Origin: a virus
Virus record (IMG/VR): IMGVR_UViG_3300044632_001862
Coordinates: 1 to 43,450 of that record
Direction: 5' to 3' (one strand)
Length of the DNA: 43,450 nt
Shown one piece after another: positions 1-7,991 of the stretch. The number at the start of each line of letters is the position of its first letter. Within the stretch, counting starts at the first letter, position 1. The translations under genes and the position numbers were made by a program. The notes beneath the pieces are model-generated. The model was not told the DNA's origin. It searched no databases and was given only the letters and a program-made list of their open reading frames with translations.

Positions 1-1
1 C

Positions 2-139
2 AATCCGGCGCTGGACGCCTGGCAGGCCGCGCAAGCCGTGCTGGGCAGCGTAACGCCTGAAACGCTGGCGCTGGCAGCGTTTCGCAAGCCGGTGGCGCCG
101 CCTTTATCGCAGGCCTTCCCCTTCGTTAATCGCGTTTAG
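2..139 (+). CDS. C-terminal end of an unidentified phage protein (cut by window start)
   Basis: An open frame enters from the left edge and ends at TAG 137-139, giving the last 45 residues of a protein. The tail is rich in Ala and Pro and ends in FVNRV. I do not recognise a family. It lies 11 bases before the holin gene, so it is probably a small late protein read with it. The gene before the second copy of this holin (42856-43242) has an unrelated C-terminus, so the two neighbourhoods differ here. Confidence 0.5.
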   Translation, partial: NPALDAWQAAQAVLGSVTPETLALAAFRKPVAPPLSQAFPFVNRV

Positions 140-333
140 GGAATTCCATCATGGCTGAAGATTCGGTTGGCTTCATCGCAAAGCTTGCGGCAGCGGCGGC
201 TGGCACGGGCGCGTTTGCGCGCGTGGTTTTCGCGGCAAAGGACGGCAAGCGTGGCTGGTGGTTGGTGGTTGAAGGCGGGATTGGTGCGGCCCTTGGCGTT
301 GTGGCTGCGGCTGCCGTTGTGTGGCTAGACCCC
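137..333 (+). repeat. 197-nt long-distance direct repeat, left copy
   Basis: This stretch, from TAGGGAATTC through most of the holin gene, recurs at 43254-43450 with only a few base changes. The changes are clustered in the first codons of the gene. The right copy is cut by the window end, so the repeat may be longer. The spacing of 43,117 bases is about one phage genome. Confidence 0.93.
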
Positions 334-453
334 GCGGTGAAGGCGGATTCCTGGGCGATCTTCATCACTGCCGGCGCGGCTGGCCTGGCTGGTGCCATGG
401 GCACGCGCGGGCTGGATTTATTGACTGAATGGCTTTCGCGGCGGGCGAAGTGA
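151..453 (+). CDS. LydA-like phage holin
   Basis: This 100-residue protein has two hydrophobic segments, about residues 35-60 and 68-85. It ends in a GTRGLDLL motif and a basic tail (LSRRAK), the usual layout of LydA/holin superfamily III proteins. Such holins sit in the inner membrane and time release of the endolysin. ATG follows TAGGGAATTC, a modest ribosome-binding site eight bases upstream. A near-identical paralogue begins at 43268. The endolysin lies 7.5 kb downstream, beyond a tail-fibre cassette, so it is separated from the main lysis block. The holin assignment rests on size, topology and C-terminal motif. Confidence 0.72.
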   Translation: MAEDSVGFIAKLAAAAAGTGAFARVVFAAKDGKRGWWLVVEGGIGAALGVVAAAAVVWLDPAVKADSWAIFITAGAAGLAGAMGTRGLDLLTEWLSRRAK

Positions 454-463
454 GGGCTGAGAC

Positions 464-559
464 ATGACTTTCTCCCTCGCCGGTAGCGTCATCACCCAGG
501 CTAACGAGAGCGGCATTGCCATCACTGCGGCTGCCTCCATCACGGGCGAGGTAAAGTAA
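464..559 (+). CDS. 31-residue ORF before the tail-fibre gene
   Basis: ATG 464 to TAA 557-559 encodes 31 residues beginning MTFSLAGSVITQ. The stop is directly followed by the ATG of the large tail-fibre gene, and the GAGGT that serves that gene lies inside this ORF. The text resembles the beta-strand opening of phage tail proteins. It could be a leftover N-terminus from a cassette exchange or a short coupling peptide. The start has only a weak ribosome-binding site. Confidence 0.35.
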   Translation: MTFSLAGSVITQANESGIAITAAASITGEVK

Positions 560-2491
560 ATGCCCACTTGGACATCTGGCACGAGCACTTTGACGTTGAC
601 AGAGACACAAGCGTCACCGTGCACTCTCGACGCTGTGGTTTCGGCTGTAGGAAACACCGCAAAAGCCCAACGTCTTGGAAATGGCACTTATCTGTTTCAA
701 GACATGACAATTGTGGGGGGTAGTGGGTGGATTCGGTTTGCCCCCGACACAAAGACGATTTTGCGTCAGGTTGTTTTTACCCGTGCTGGCGCTACGGGTG
801 GTGTGATACACGCGGAGCGATCAATTGTTCGTTATGAAGGCACTTTCGACAGCGGCGATACAGCAAACGCTTTAGCGGGGTACGGATTTACAGCAATTCG
901 GGATCGAGCTGGAGTAAATCCACGCTTAATCCTGAACACAACAGGGCGTTATGATTTTTTCTCAGGGCCATTTGGTGCAACTGCTGGTTCGGTCTATAAC
1001 ATCACAGGGCTAGACATTGAAAGTATTGGATCAATTACCACGACCGCAGCCGTAGCTGCCTCAAACAAGGTTGTTTCAAGTACGGGCAGCGTGGTTTCCA
1101 ACTTGCGTTTGTTGTCACGATCTTCACCAGCAATTATGGAACTTCTTTTATATAGGGGCACATTTACTAACTTATGGCTTGAAAATACCAGCATAGGGAC
1201 CAATGCCGACACGGGACAAACTATAACGCTAGACACACCGACGTACGATTTTTTAGGAACATCATCTAGTTTATCTTTTAATTTTAACCAAATATCTACA
1301 ACTATAAACGTAATCGACCCATTGTTCAGAGATGGCTCTTGGAATGGTAATTATATCGGTTACGCAGCAGGATGGAGAAACAATGCTAGTTGTTTGGTTA
1401 ATGTTTTATTTACAGACACTTATACTTTTTTGGAAGGGTCTGTAGGTCGTGTTCTAAGGTTGCGCCATACTAGAAATGACGCAACCGTTATTGATAATAC
1501 AGCAAACGGCTCTGGTGTTGTATCAAAAGTGCAGCTTTTAACCAGTACAAAAAATGGGACAGGATTTTCAACGGGCACCCAAGGCCCCTCTGCCACTTAT
1601 ACGTGGTCAGCGCGTGCGCGGGCCTACGGTTTCAAAGTCGCGGGTTCAGATAATTTAATTTTGGCCAAATCGTTTTCGGCCTCAGCAAGCACACCAGTGC
1701 AAGTGCTGGCCGTTGCTGGATTAACGCTAACAGAATCACAGGCGGCGGCTCTGACTGGGATTACCATGGCCGCTTCCGGCGCGGCAGCAGGCACGGCAAC
1801 TGTGAGCGTTACCAGAACGACTGCGGAACTTTGGCAGTATTACCGGCAATGGATTTCCACGTTTGCAAATTTTGGCAGCAACGACACTTGGGCGTTTTCT
1901 GCTAATGAGTTGACAATTGGCGGTTGGTCGCTGGCGGCAAGCTTTTCTGGTGGGCAGTCCTACACTTACACCGCTGGCATTTTGTCGGGAACAACGGCAG
2001 CACCGAATTTTGAATCGGGTACATTAACGCTGAACGTGGCTGGAACGTACAGCCGGTCGTTTAATAATGTGAGCCTAGTATTCAATCAGGCTGGCACCTA
2101 TGACCTGCGCGGTGCGACAATCAGCGGGACCATAACGCTAATCAATACGAGCGGCGGTGCGGTGACAGTGCGGCTTCAGCCTGGCGTGACCTTCGTGAAC
2201 AGCGGCCCAAACATCACCGTGGATAACGCAGCCAGCTACACGCTGACGGTCAGCAGCATTGCGGCGGGGTCGCGCATCCTGATCCGCCGCACTGATACGC
2301 AAGTGGTCCTCGCCAATCAAACTGTCGCAGGGACAAGCTTCAGCTACACGTACACGCACACCGCTGATGTGCCGGTTGAAATTGTGGTGCGGAAGGCGTC
2401 TGCCTCTCCATTTTATCAGGAATGGCGCACAACAACCACGCTGGCCGCTTCGAATAATAGTCAAACCGCCAACCAACAACTGGATGAATAG
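560..2491 (+). CDS. Tail fibre / spike-like protein, beta-rich
   Basis: This 643-residue protein is dominated by Thr, Ser, Gly and Asn with short alternating hydrophobic stretches. That composition is typical of beta-helix or beta-sandwich receptor-binding proteins. The C-terminal third (from about residue 480) repeats strands of the pattern GTxxLxxxGTY, and the end EWRTTTTLAASNNSQTANQQLDE is cut here as EWRTTTTLAASNNSQT. Bases of about 600-1720 are far more AT-rich than the neighbours, while the 3' end returns to the local composition. A recently acquired receptor-binding domain on a conserved base is the simplest reading. Start: GAGGT lies seven bases before ATG 560. Receptor and enzymatic activity are unknown. 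Confidence 0.72.
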   Translation: MPTWTSGTSTLTLTETQASPCTLDAVVSAVGNTAKAQRLGNGTYLFQDMTIVGGSGWIRFAPDTKTILRQVVFTRAGATGGVIHAERSIVRYEGTFDSGDTANALAGYGFTAIRDRAGVNPRLILNTTGRYDFFSGPFGATAGSVYNITGLDIESIGSITTTAAVAASNKVVSSTGSVVSNLRLLSRSSPAIMELLLYRGTFTNLWLENTSIGTNADTGQTITLDTPTYDFLGTSSSLSFNFNQISTTINVIDPLFRDGSWNGNYIGYAAGWRNNASCLVNVLFTDTYTFLEGSVGRVLRLRHTRNDATVIDNTANGSGVVSKVQLLTSTKNGTGFSTGTQGPSATYTWSARARAYGFKVAGSDNLILAKSFSASASTPVQVLAVAGLTLTESQAAALTGITMAASGAAAGTATVSVTRTTAELWQYYRQWISTFANFGSNDTWAFSANELTIGGWSLAASFSGGQSYTYTAGILSGTTAAPNFESGTLTLNVAGTYSRSFNNVSLVFNQAGTYDLRGATISGTITLINTSGGAVTVRLQPGVTFVNSGPNITVDNAASYTLTVSSIAAGSRILIRRTDTQVVLANQTVAGTSFSYTYTHTADVPVEIVVRKASASPFYQEWRTTTTLAASNNSQTANQQLDE

Positions 2492-2493
2492 CC

Positions 2494-3936
2494 ATGCCCA
2501 TAAGCACAGATTTCACAATTTCTGCGACAGGCGACATCCGGCGCCAAGCCGGGGCCAGCACTGAAGTCTATTCGGTGCTGGCGCTGCACCAGTTTTTGCA
2601 AGACCTGGCCGATGATGCGGCGGCTTCGGGTGGCGACCTGCTGGATATTCTTGCGCCAAACCCCACAAGGTTGGACGGCCCGCGCGATGCCGCGGTTGCT
2701 TCGCGCTTGAACCTGCTGACAGATGGATCGGTGGCGTTCAACCTGGATGACACGGCGGCGCAGTTTATCAATTTCGGCTCCATTAAGCAGCAGGGCGCTT
2801 TTGTCCAGTATTCGGGCCTAAAAACCATTGGTGGGATTGTCGCCGGCAGCCCGATCTATGTGGTGCAGTCGGGGGCCAAGCTGACTAAGTTTTGGTCAGA
2901 CGGGCATATTCAGGTTCTGGTAAAGGTCAAAACTGCAAACGCATTTATTGATAGCGGCAATGTCACGGCCTTCAGCCGCAAATGGGGCCAGACCTATTCG
3001 CACTTTGATGTGGGGCTTTCCGCTGGTGGCGAAAGCAACGCGGCGCTTTCAACCGCGATTGACAGCAATATCCTGCTGACTGAGGGGCAGGCGGCGCTTC
3101 TTTCAACCAAGGTGGCGGTAGCCTTTGGCGATACCACGCAAGACTTGGCGAATGGTAACGGCGCCAAGCTTTACAAGGGGACCATCACGCTTTCCAATTC
3201 CTGCACATTGCAGGAGGCGTACCAGTACCTTCAATACCTCACGCGGGAAGACAGCGCTGCCACCTTGAATAGCATTCCCGGCTGGCGGTATCGTGTGCTG
3301 AATGCCGCTTACACTGAAATCCCCTCGGCGCCTTTCGGCACCTTTGCGGGGGGCACGTTCTTTGTCGCGCAGGGCTGGTTTATCACTGGCGTCCTGCCGG
3401 CTGAAAGTACACGGTATCAGCTTATCGCGCATGATGGCACCGCGCAGGTGCCGCCTACGCTGGTCGGCATTACCATCGGCAATCTTGTCTCCGGTGACCG
3501 CGTTCTGGTGGCGCGGGACAATGGTTCGGGCGCGCTGCTAAAGGATGAATACACGCCGGTCGCGGCATCATCCGGCGCCACGGCTTTGACTGTGGTGGAG
3601 AGCATCAAGACAGACACGCCTGCTTCCGGCGTCATCCGCATCAAGGGGCTGCGCTACACCTATTCCTCCTTCAACGCTGGCACCAAGACTTTCAGCGGCC
3701 TTTCCCCGGCGCTGGCGAGCAACATTGTCACGGCGGATGATGTTTTCGTGCCTTACATTGACCGGCAGGCGGCGGGTGCGACGGAAAGCGTCACCTTCAT
3801 CTATGCGGCGAATTTCAATACACGGGTGGATGTCAGAAACGGCTCCGGCGCTTCGCCCATTGTGCCATTCAGCACCACGCTTTCCATCACGAATGCGGGC
3901 GGGAGCGTGAACGCAAGCCGCAATAGTGATGTGTAA
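2494..3936 (+). CDS. Phage tail structural protein
   Basis: This 480-residue protein starts two bases after the tail-fibre stop and overlaps the next gene by one base (TAATG). It begins with a short helical region, including LALHQFLQDLADDAAASGG, and continues as a Gly/Thr/Ser/Ala-rich beta protein. No catalytic motif is visible. Position within an unbroken tail-fibre cassette makes a virion role likely. Proteins with this N-terminal layout occur beside phage fibres, but I cannot name a family. Confidence 0.65.
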   Translation: MPISTDFTISATGDIRRQAGASTEVYSVLALHQFLQDLADDAAASGGDLLDILAPNPTRLDGPRDAAVASRLNLLTDGSVAFNLDDTAAQFINFGSIKQQGAFVQYSGLKTIGGIVAGSPIYVVQSGAKLTKFWSDGHIQVLVKVKTANAFIDSGNVTAFSRKWGQTYSHFDVGLSAGGESNAALSTAIDSNILLTEGQAALLSTKVAVAFGDTTQDLANGNGAKLYKGTITLSNSCTLQEAYQYLQYLTREDSAATLNSIPGWRYRVLNAAYTEIPSAPFGTFAGGTFFVAQGWFITGVLPAESTRYQLIAHDGTAQVPPTLVGITIGNLVSGDRVLVARDNGSGALLKDEYTPVAASSGATALTVVESIKTDTPASGVIRIKGLRYTYSSFNAGTKTFSGLSPALASNIVTADDVFVPYIDRQAAGATESVTFIYAANFNTRVDVRNGSGASPIVPFSTTLSITNAGGSVNASRNSDV

Positions 3937-4451
3937 TGGCCTACTATGCAGCGCCTTTCACCTTTGACTTCGTGACGTCCCGCATTGATGTGGATGTGGG
4001 GTTTGCGGATGTGGATTGTGCCACGCTTTACGCTGCGGTGAAGGCAGCGCAGGCAAGTGAGGAGGGGATCATCTATGACCGTATCGGACGCGGATCAGGG
4101 CTCAATAACCTCGGTCCCGGTGTTCAGGTCGGCCTCACCGTCGAAGTATTGGGGGCGTGGCAACTTCGCTTCCCAGCCGGGGATTACGTCGCTAGAGTCG
4201 CAGGCGGCAACTTCATCGGCGGACCAGGCGGAGACCCCATTGCCTATACAGCCGGGGTTCAAACCCTGCTGATCCAATCCGCGGCTTCAACTGTGGTCAC
4301 GGCGGGCGGAAGCGTGCCGACTGCGGCACAGAACGCGGCGGCGGTGCTGGCGGCGGCGCAGTCAACGCCGATCCATGCAGACATCCGCAAGGTGAACGCC
4401 ATCACTGTGGATGGCGCTGGCACTGAAGCTGATCCTTTCGGGCCGGTGTGA
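3936..4451 (+). CDS. Tail-cassette protein, hypothetical
   Basis: This 171-residue protein has its ATG overlapping the previous TAA by one base, so translation is probably coupled. The first 120 residues look beta-rich. Residues about 120-145 form an Ala-rich helix, and the end (residues ~150-171) reads VNAITVDGAGTEADPFGPV. That end resembles the linker seen at the C-terminus of phage appendage proteins. A structural or adaptor role in the fibre cassette is an inference from context. Confidence 0.6.
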   Translation: MAYYAAPFTFDFVTSRIDVDVGFADVDCATLYAAVKAAQASEEGIIYDRIGRGSGLNNLGPGVQVGLTVEVLGAWQLRFPAGDYVARVAGGNFIGGPGGDPIAYTAGVQTLLIQSAASTVVTAGGSVPTAAQNAAAVLAAAQSTPIHADIRKVNAITVDGAGTEADPFGPV

Positions 4452-4855
4452 TGGCCTCCGCCTGGGGTGCGGCATGGGGCAATGCCTGGGGTAATGCCTG
4501 GGGCTCGCTTGATGGCGTTGCGGGCCTTTCCGCTGCCCGGCGCGCCTTGGTGCCCGGCCTGGTGCGGCGGGCCAATATCCCCTCTGGGCGGCTGCTTTCG
4601 GCGGTTGCGGCAGAGCTGCGTGACTGCCGGATTAGCGCCGCGGCGCGGGTGGTAGCGTTTGATGCAGTGCGGCGCCAGGTGGCGATCGCCGGGATTATCC
4701 GCGCGGTTGAAGTGCCAAGCGCGCCGCGTGATGCGTCGGCTGCTGCTGATCTGCGCGCCGTGTCTTTGACGGCGGCTGAACGCCAGGCGCGAGTTGATGC
4801 CCTGCGTCGGGCTTTGGCTGCCCGTGCTGCGCGGCGCGCGACCATTTCAAGCTGA
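4451..4855 (+). CDS. Small protein with N-terminal Trp-Gly repeat
   Basis: ATG 4451 overlaps the preceding TGA by one base. A GTG one codon upstream is an alternative start. The 134-residue product opens with a tandem W-G-x-A motif (ASAWGAAWGNAWGNAWGSL), followed by a long Ala/Arg-rich helical region of about 110 residues containing many RR pairs. I do not recognise a function. The repeat and position point to a small virion or assembly protein of the fibre module. Confidence 0.6.
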   Translation: MASAWGAAWGNAWGNAWGSLDGVAGLSAARRALVPGLVRRANIPSGRLLSAVAAELRDCRISAAARVVAFDAVRRQVAIAGIIRAVEVPSAPRDASAAADLRAVSLTAAERQARVDALRRALAARAARRATISS

Positions 4856-4873
4856 ACAAAAGGAATTCACACC

Positions 4874-5182
4874 ATGGCGATTGTGCCGCTGCAGTGGCCC
4901 GATAAGCGGCCAGGCGATAGGGCCTATTGGCAGCTTGATTGGACAGACCAGCTTGGCCTGGAAGACCCAGCGGATACCATCGAGACCGTTTCATGGGTGG
5001 TGCCGGCCGGTATCACGCGCGTCTCGGCTGGCAAGATTGCCAAGGATGCGGCTTCGAAGATTGCGCTGATTTGGCTGGAAGGTGGCACGGCGGGGCAAAG
5101 CTATGCCTTTGTCTGCACCATCACCACGGCCAATGGCATCACGCTGGAACGCGGCGTGAATTTGTTTGTGAGGGCTGCCTGA
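4874..5182 (+). CDS. Phage fibre-tail adaptor-like protein
   Basis: This 102-residue protein has the arrangement seen in the fibre-tail adaptor family: LDW near residue 21, then VSWVVPAGIT, then IWLEGGTAGQSYAFVCTITTANGITLERG, an immunoglobulin-like beta sandwich. Such proteins link fibres to the tail tip. Its place at the end of the fibre cassette fits. Start: AAGGAA eleven bases before ATG 4874. Its stop overlaps the next ATG (TGATG). Confidence 0.7.
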   Translation: MAIVPLQWPDKRPGDRAYWQLDWTDQLGLEDPADTIETVSWVVPAGITRVSAGKIAKDAASKIALIWLEGGTAGQSYAFVCTITTANGITLERGVNLFVRAA

Positions 5183-6456
5183 TGCCCCCGACACCGCTCA
5201 GCCGTGCCGAACTTATCAAAACCGTGAAGGCCTATGACAAGGCCGGGCACAACAAGGCGCGTGCTGCGCTGGCGCTGGGCATTGGGCATAACGCCATGCA
5301 CAATCGCCTTCGGCGTGCGCGTGAAGCCGGGCTGCAGGTGAGGCCCGGCTCAGGGCATAAGGATGGCGGCGCCAAGCGCCTGCCGGAAATGAGCCTGGAA
5401 GATCGGGTGCGCTACAAAACCTTGGAGGCAAAGAACCGGGAATTGGCGCGCCTGCTTGCGGAAGCGGATGCCAAGGCAGCCCAGGCGGATAAGTTCCGCG
5501 CGCTGTCGGCTGAATTGCATGACAGCCCCCAGCCCCCGCCTAAATGGACGGTGCGCGTGCCCGCGGGCAAGGATGCGCCGGGTGTGCCTGTGTTGATGCT
5601 TTCCGATTGGCATATTGGGGAGACGGTTGATGCGGCGCAGGTGCATGGCTGCAATGAATTCAACGCGGCTGTTGCCGATAGGCGCGTGAAATCCGTGATC
5701 GATCGGGTTTTGCATTTGGCCTTTTATCACGTCAAAACGCCTGAATACCCCGGTATTGTGGTGATCCTGGGTGGGGATTTTGTTTCTGGCTGGTTGCATG
5801 AAGAATTGTTCCGCACGGATTGGTGCGCGCCGCCGACTGCGGCGAATTGGTGTGTCAGCCGCTTGCATGCCGCGCTGCTGCGCCTGGCTGAAGCCTTCGG
5901 GCGCGTGCATGCGGTGTGTGTGCCGGGCAATCACGGAAGACTGACGCGCAAACCCATGGCCAAGGGTGGCGCCACAAGCTGCTTTGACCATGCGATTTAT
6001 GAGGCGCTTTCGGATCGGCTGCGCGATGATGCGCGCATCACCTGGCAGATACCCGCTTCCGGTGATGCGCTTTTCCAGGTGGCGGGCACGCGGTTTTTAG
6101 CGATGCATGGGCATGAATTGGGCGTGAAGGGTGGGGACGGGCTTATCGGCGCGCTGGGGCCCATCATGCGTGGCGCAATCAAGACTGGCCGGGCGGAGCG
6201 TTCCCTTGGGCGCGACTTTGATGTGCTGCTGTTGGGCCATTTCCATCAAAGCATCTGGCAGCCGCATAGCGGGCTCGTGGTGAATGGCACGTTGAAGGGG
6301 TTTGATGAATACAGCAGAATGCAGCGCTACAGCTTTGCGCCGCCGACTCAATCCCTGTTTTTCGTGCATCCGCGCTTTGGGCCGAACCTGCCCTTCAATG
6401 TGTTCTGCGATGAACCCAAGCAGCGTGAGCAAGTAAAATTCGTGGCGGTGGCGTGA
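5182..6456 (+). CDS. HTH-metallophosphoesterase fusion
   Basis: This 424-residue protein has an N-terminal helix-turn-helix-like segment (residues ~5-50), a charged coiled-coil linker (70-112), and a calcineurin-type metallophosphoesterase domain. The metal ligands are visible: D142 and H144 in SDWHIGE, GD at 198-199, GNH at 249-251, H309/H311 in MHGHE, and GHFH at 352-355. The family hydrolyses phosphodiesters or phosphomonoesters with two metal ions. The DNA-binding-like N-terminus suggests a nucleic-acid substrate, but this is not shown. ATG overlaps the adaptor stop, and the dNMP kinase start overlaps its own stop, so the gene is translated with late genes. Confidence 0.88.
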   Translation: MPPTPLSRAELIKTVKAYDKAGHNKARAALALGIGHNAMHNRLRRAREAGLQVRPGSGHKDGGAKRLPEMSLEDRVRYKTLEAKNRELARLLAEADAKAAQADKFRALSAELHDSPQPPPKWTVRVPAGKDAPGVPVLMLSDWHIGETVDAAQVHGCNEFNAAVADRRVKSVIDRVLHLAFYHVKTPEYPGIVVILGGDFVSGWLHEELFRTDWCAPPTAANWCVSRLHAALLRLAEAFGRVHAVCVPGNHGRLTRKPMAKGGATSCFDHAIYEALSDRLRDDARITWQIPASGDALFQVAGTRFLAMHGHELGVKGGDGLIGALGPIMRGAIKTGRAERSLGRDFDVLLLGHFHQSIWQPHSGLVVNGTLKGFDEYSRMQRYSFAPPTQSLFFVHPRFGPNLPFNVFCDEPKQREQVKFVAVA

Positions 6457-7025
6457 GGGCGCCGCTGATCGGGCTTTACAGCCCCGCGCCTGGGTCCGGG
6501 AAATCCACTCTGGCCGGCGCAATGTTCGGCCATGGCTGGCGGGTAGTGAAATTCGCCGCGCCGCTGAAGGCAATGGTGGCTGCGCTGCTGCGTGAAGCGG
6601 GCGAATCGGCGGATGTGATTGAGCGCGCGCTTGAGGGTGATTTGAAAGCCCAGCCGATGGAAGCGCTGGCGGGTCGGAGCCCGCGCTACACCATGCAAAC
6701 ACTCGGCACGGAATGGGGCCGGGGTGCCATGGCATCCGATATTTGGGTGCGCCTGGCCATCATGCGCGCAAATCGGCTGCGCGCTGAAGGTGTGGCGGTA
6801 ATTGTGGATGACATGCGGTTTGAGAATGAAGCGCGGGCCATCCAGGAAGCGGGCGGAAAGCTGGTGCGGATCACGCGGCCCGATGCTGCGCGGCTTGCCG
6901 GGCATGCCAGCGAAGGCGCGCTGGATGACTTCCGGTTCGGTCTGGAGGTCAGCAACACGCAGGCTTCTGGCCTGGCCTTTGGGTTGAATTGGGCCAGCCC
7001 GGTTTCCGCTTTCGGGTGGCGCTGA
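6453..7025 (+). CDS. Deoxynucleoside monophosphate kinase
   Basis: This 190-residue P-loop kinase has Walker A at residues 9-19 (SPAPGSGKSTL). The central YTMQTLGTEWGR resembles the substrate/lid region of phage T4 gp1-type dNMP kinases. VAVIVDDMRFENEARAI is the Walker B-like strand and helix. The enzyme would phosphorylate dNMPs to dNDPs, feeding phage DNA synthesis. It starts at GTG 6453, overlapping the phosphoesterase stop by four bases. A nucleotide-metabolism gene between tail and lysis genes is unusual but occurs in mosaic phages. Confidence 0.82.
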   Translation: MRAPLIGLYSPAPGSGKSTLAGAMFGHGWRVVKFAAPLKAMVAALLREAGESADVIERALEGDLKAQPMEALAGRSPRYTMQTLGTEWGRGAMASDIWVRLAIMRANRLRAEGVAVIVDDMRFENEARAIQEAGGKLVRITRPDAARLAGHASEGALDDFRFGLEVSNTQASGLAFGLNWASPVSAFGWR

Positions 7026-7040
7026 AACTTCAAGCAAAAC

Positions 7041-7157
7041 ATGAAAGTTGGGGGTCGCATGACGGCAAGCGTGAAGCGCAAGGCTGCGCCTGTGGATTTG
7101 TCCGTGCCGGCCGTCACCGCGCTGGAAGAGGCCTGGCCGATAGGCCGCTCTGCCTGA
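7041..7157 (+). CDS. Small hypothetical protein (38 aa)
   Basis: ATG 7041, or an in-frame ATG at 7059, reads to TGA 7155-7157. The product is short and basic, beginning MKVGGRMTASVKRK. Its stop overlaps the next ATG (TGATG), a coupling pattern shared with the rest of the operon. Nothing identifies a function. Confidence 0.4.
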   Translation: MKVGGRMTASVKRKAAPVDLSVPAVTALEEAWPIGRSA

Positions 7158-7258
7158 TGATTGTGGCGGAATACCGCGATGGTGTCCGGGTGTTTTCCGT
7201 ACCGGAAAGCCCTGCGCTGCAACGCGGCCTGCACATCATGTCCGAAAGGCTGATCTGA
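7157..7258 (+). CDS. Small hypothetical protein (33 aa)
   Basis: ATG 7157 overlaps the preceding stop. The 33-residue product reads MIVAEYRDGVRVFSVPESPA at its start. The frame stays open upstream into the kinase gene, so a longer form is formally possible. Overlap with the small upstream gene makes the ATG 7157 start more likely. No family recognised. Confidence 0.4.
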   Translation: MIVAEYRDGVRVFSVPESPALQRGLHIMSERLI

Positions 7259-7290
7259 CCGGAATTGAAAGATGATGAAGGGGAAGACGA

Positions 7291-7470
7291 ATGAAGGCGA
7301 TTGACTATCTGCGGGATCGGTTGGCCGAACCCGGTACCATGCGCAGCCTGATTTGGGTGTGCCTTTCCGTGGCCGGGCTTGATACGGGCGACACGGCGGT
7401 GACGCATATCGCGCTTTCGTGCGGGGTGCTGCTTGGCCTTGTTTCTGCGTTTCTGCCGGAACGGAAGTGA
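7291..7470 (+). CDS. Small two-segment membrane protein, candidate holin
   Basis: This 59-residue protein has two hydrophobic stretches, about residues 19-30 and 38-55, and ends in PERK. It is preceded by AAGGGGA and ends in a TGATG overlap with the Rz gene. Position at the head of a spanin-endolysin block suggests a holin or antiholin. The LydA-like holin copies are separate, so the phage may carry more than one membrane lysis protein. Confidence 0.6.
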   Translation: MKAIDYLRDRLAEPGTMRSLIWVCLSVAGLDTGDTAVTHIALSCGVLLGLVSAFLPERK

Positions 7471-7841
7471 TGATCGCGGCCTTGGCGTTCATCCGCTCGC
7501 CCCTTGGTCGGTTTGCGGTGCTGGCGGGTGTGGTCGCGGCCCTGATCGGCTGGGCAAGCCTGGAACGCATGGGGCGGCAGGCCGCCAATGCGCGGGCTGA
7601 GGCGGCAGAGGCTGAGGTGGCGGCGCGCGACCAAGCCATTGCCGCGCTTGAACAGGCAGCGGCGGAAAGCGCCGCGCGCCGGGCAAAAATGGAACCAATC
7701 AGAAGGGCGGTGAACAGTGCGCCAGCTTCGAATTCCTGCGCTGATAGCCCTGCTATCCGTGCTGCTCTTGACGGGTTGCGCGCAGCCCAAGGTGGCGGTG
7801 CCCGCCAGCCTGCTTCAGTGCCAGGCGCAGCCCGGCCTTGA
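7470..7841 (+). CDS. Rz-like inner-membrane spanin
   Basis: This 123-residue protein has one N-terminal transmembrane segment (residues ~13-31, FAVLAGVVAALIGWASL). A long Ala/Glu-rich coiled coil (35-85) follows, then a periplasmic end with CADSPAIRAALDGLRAAQ. This is the Rz i-spanin layout, which bridges to the outer membrane and disrupts it at the last step of lysis. An outer-membrane partner is nested in another frame at 7717, as in lambda. ATG 7470 overlaps the stop of the preceding gene. Confidence 0.82.
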   Translation: MIAALAFIRSPLGRFAVLAGVVAALIGWASLERMGRQAANARAEAAEAEVAARDQAIAALEQAAAESAARRAKMEPIRRAVNSAPASNSCADSPAIRAALDGLRAAQGGGARQPASVPGAARP

Positions 7842-7950
7842 ACTGACGATGGATGATCACGCGGTCGCGCGCTGGATGTTGGACACGGTTGATGCCGGGG
7901 AAGATTGCCGCGCCAAGCTGCGCCTGGTGCGCGGGCTGGTCGCGCCATGA
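7717..7950 (+). CDS. Rz1-like outer-membrane lipoprotein spanin, nested in Rz
   Basis: GTG 7717, with AAGGGCGG upstream, opens a 77-residue frame that overlaps the last 125 bases of Rz in a different frame. Residues 8-21 form a lipoprotein signal with lipobox LTGC (Cys 21), followed by a short mature domain. Nesting within Rz and the lipobox together identify an o-spanin. It is less Pro-rich than lambda Rz1. Its end overlaps an upstream alternative start of the endolysin. Confidence 0.82.
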   Translation: MRQLRIPALIALLSVLLLTGCAQPKVAVPASLLQCQAQPGLELTMDDHAVARWMLDTVDAGEDCRAKLRLVRGLVAP

Positions 7951-7991
7951 ATTGGTTCAAGCGCATCTTTGCGCCAGCGCCGGAGGTGAAA

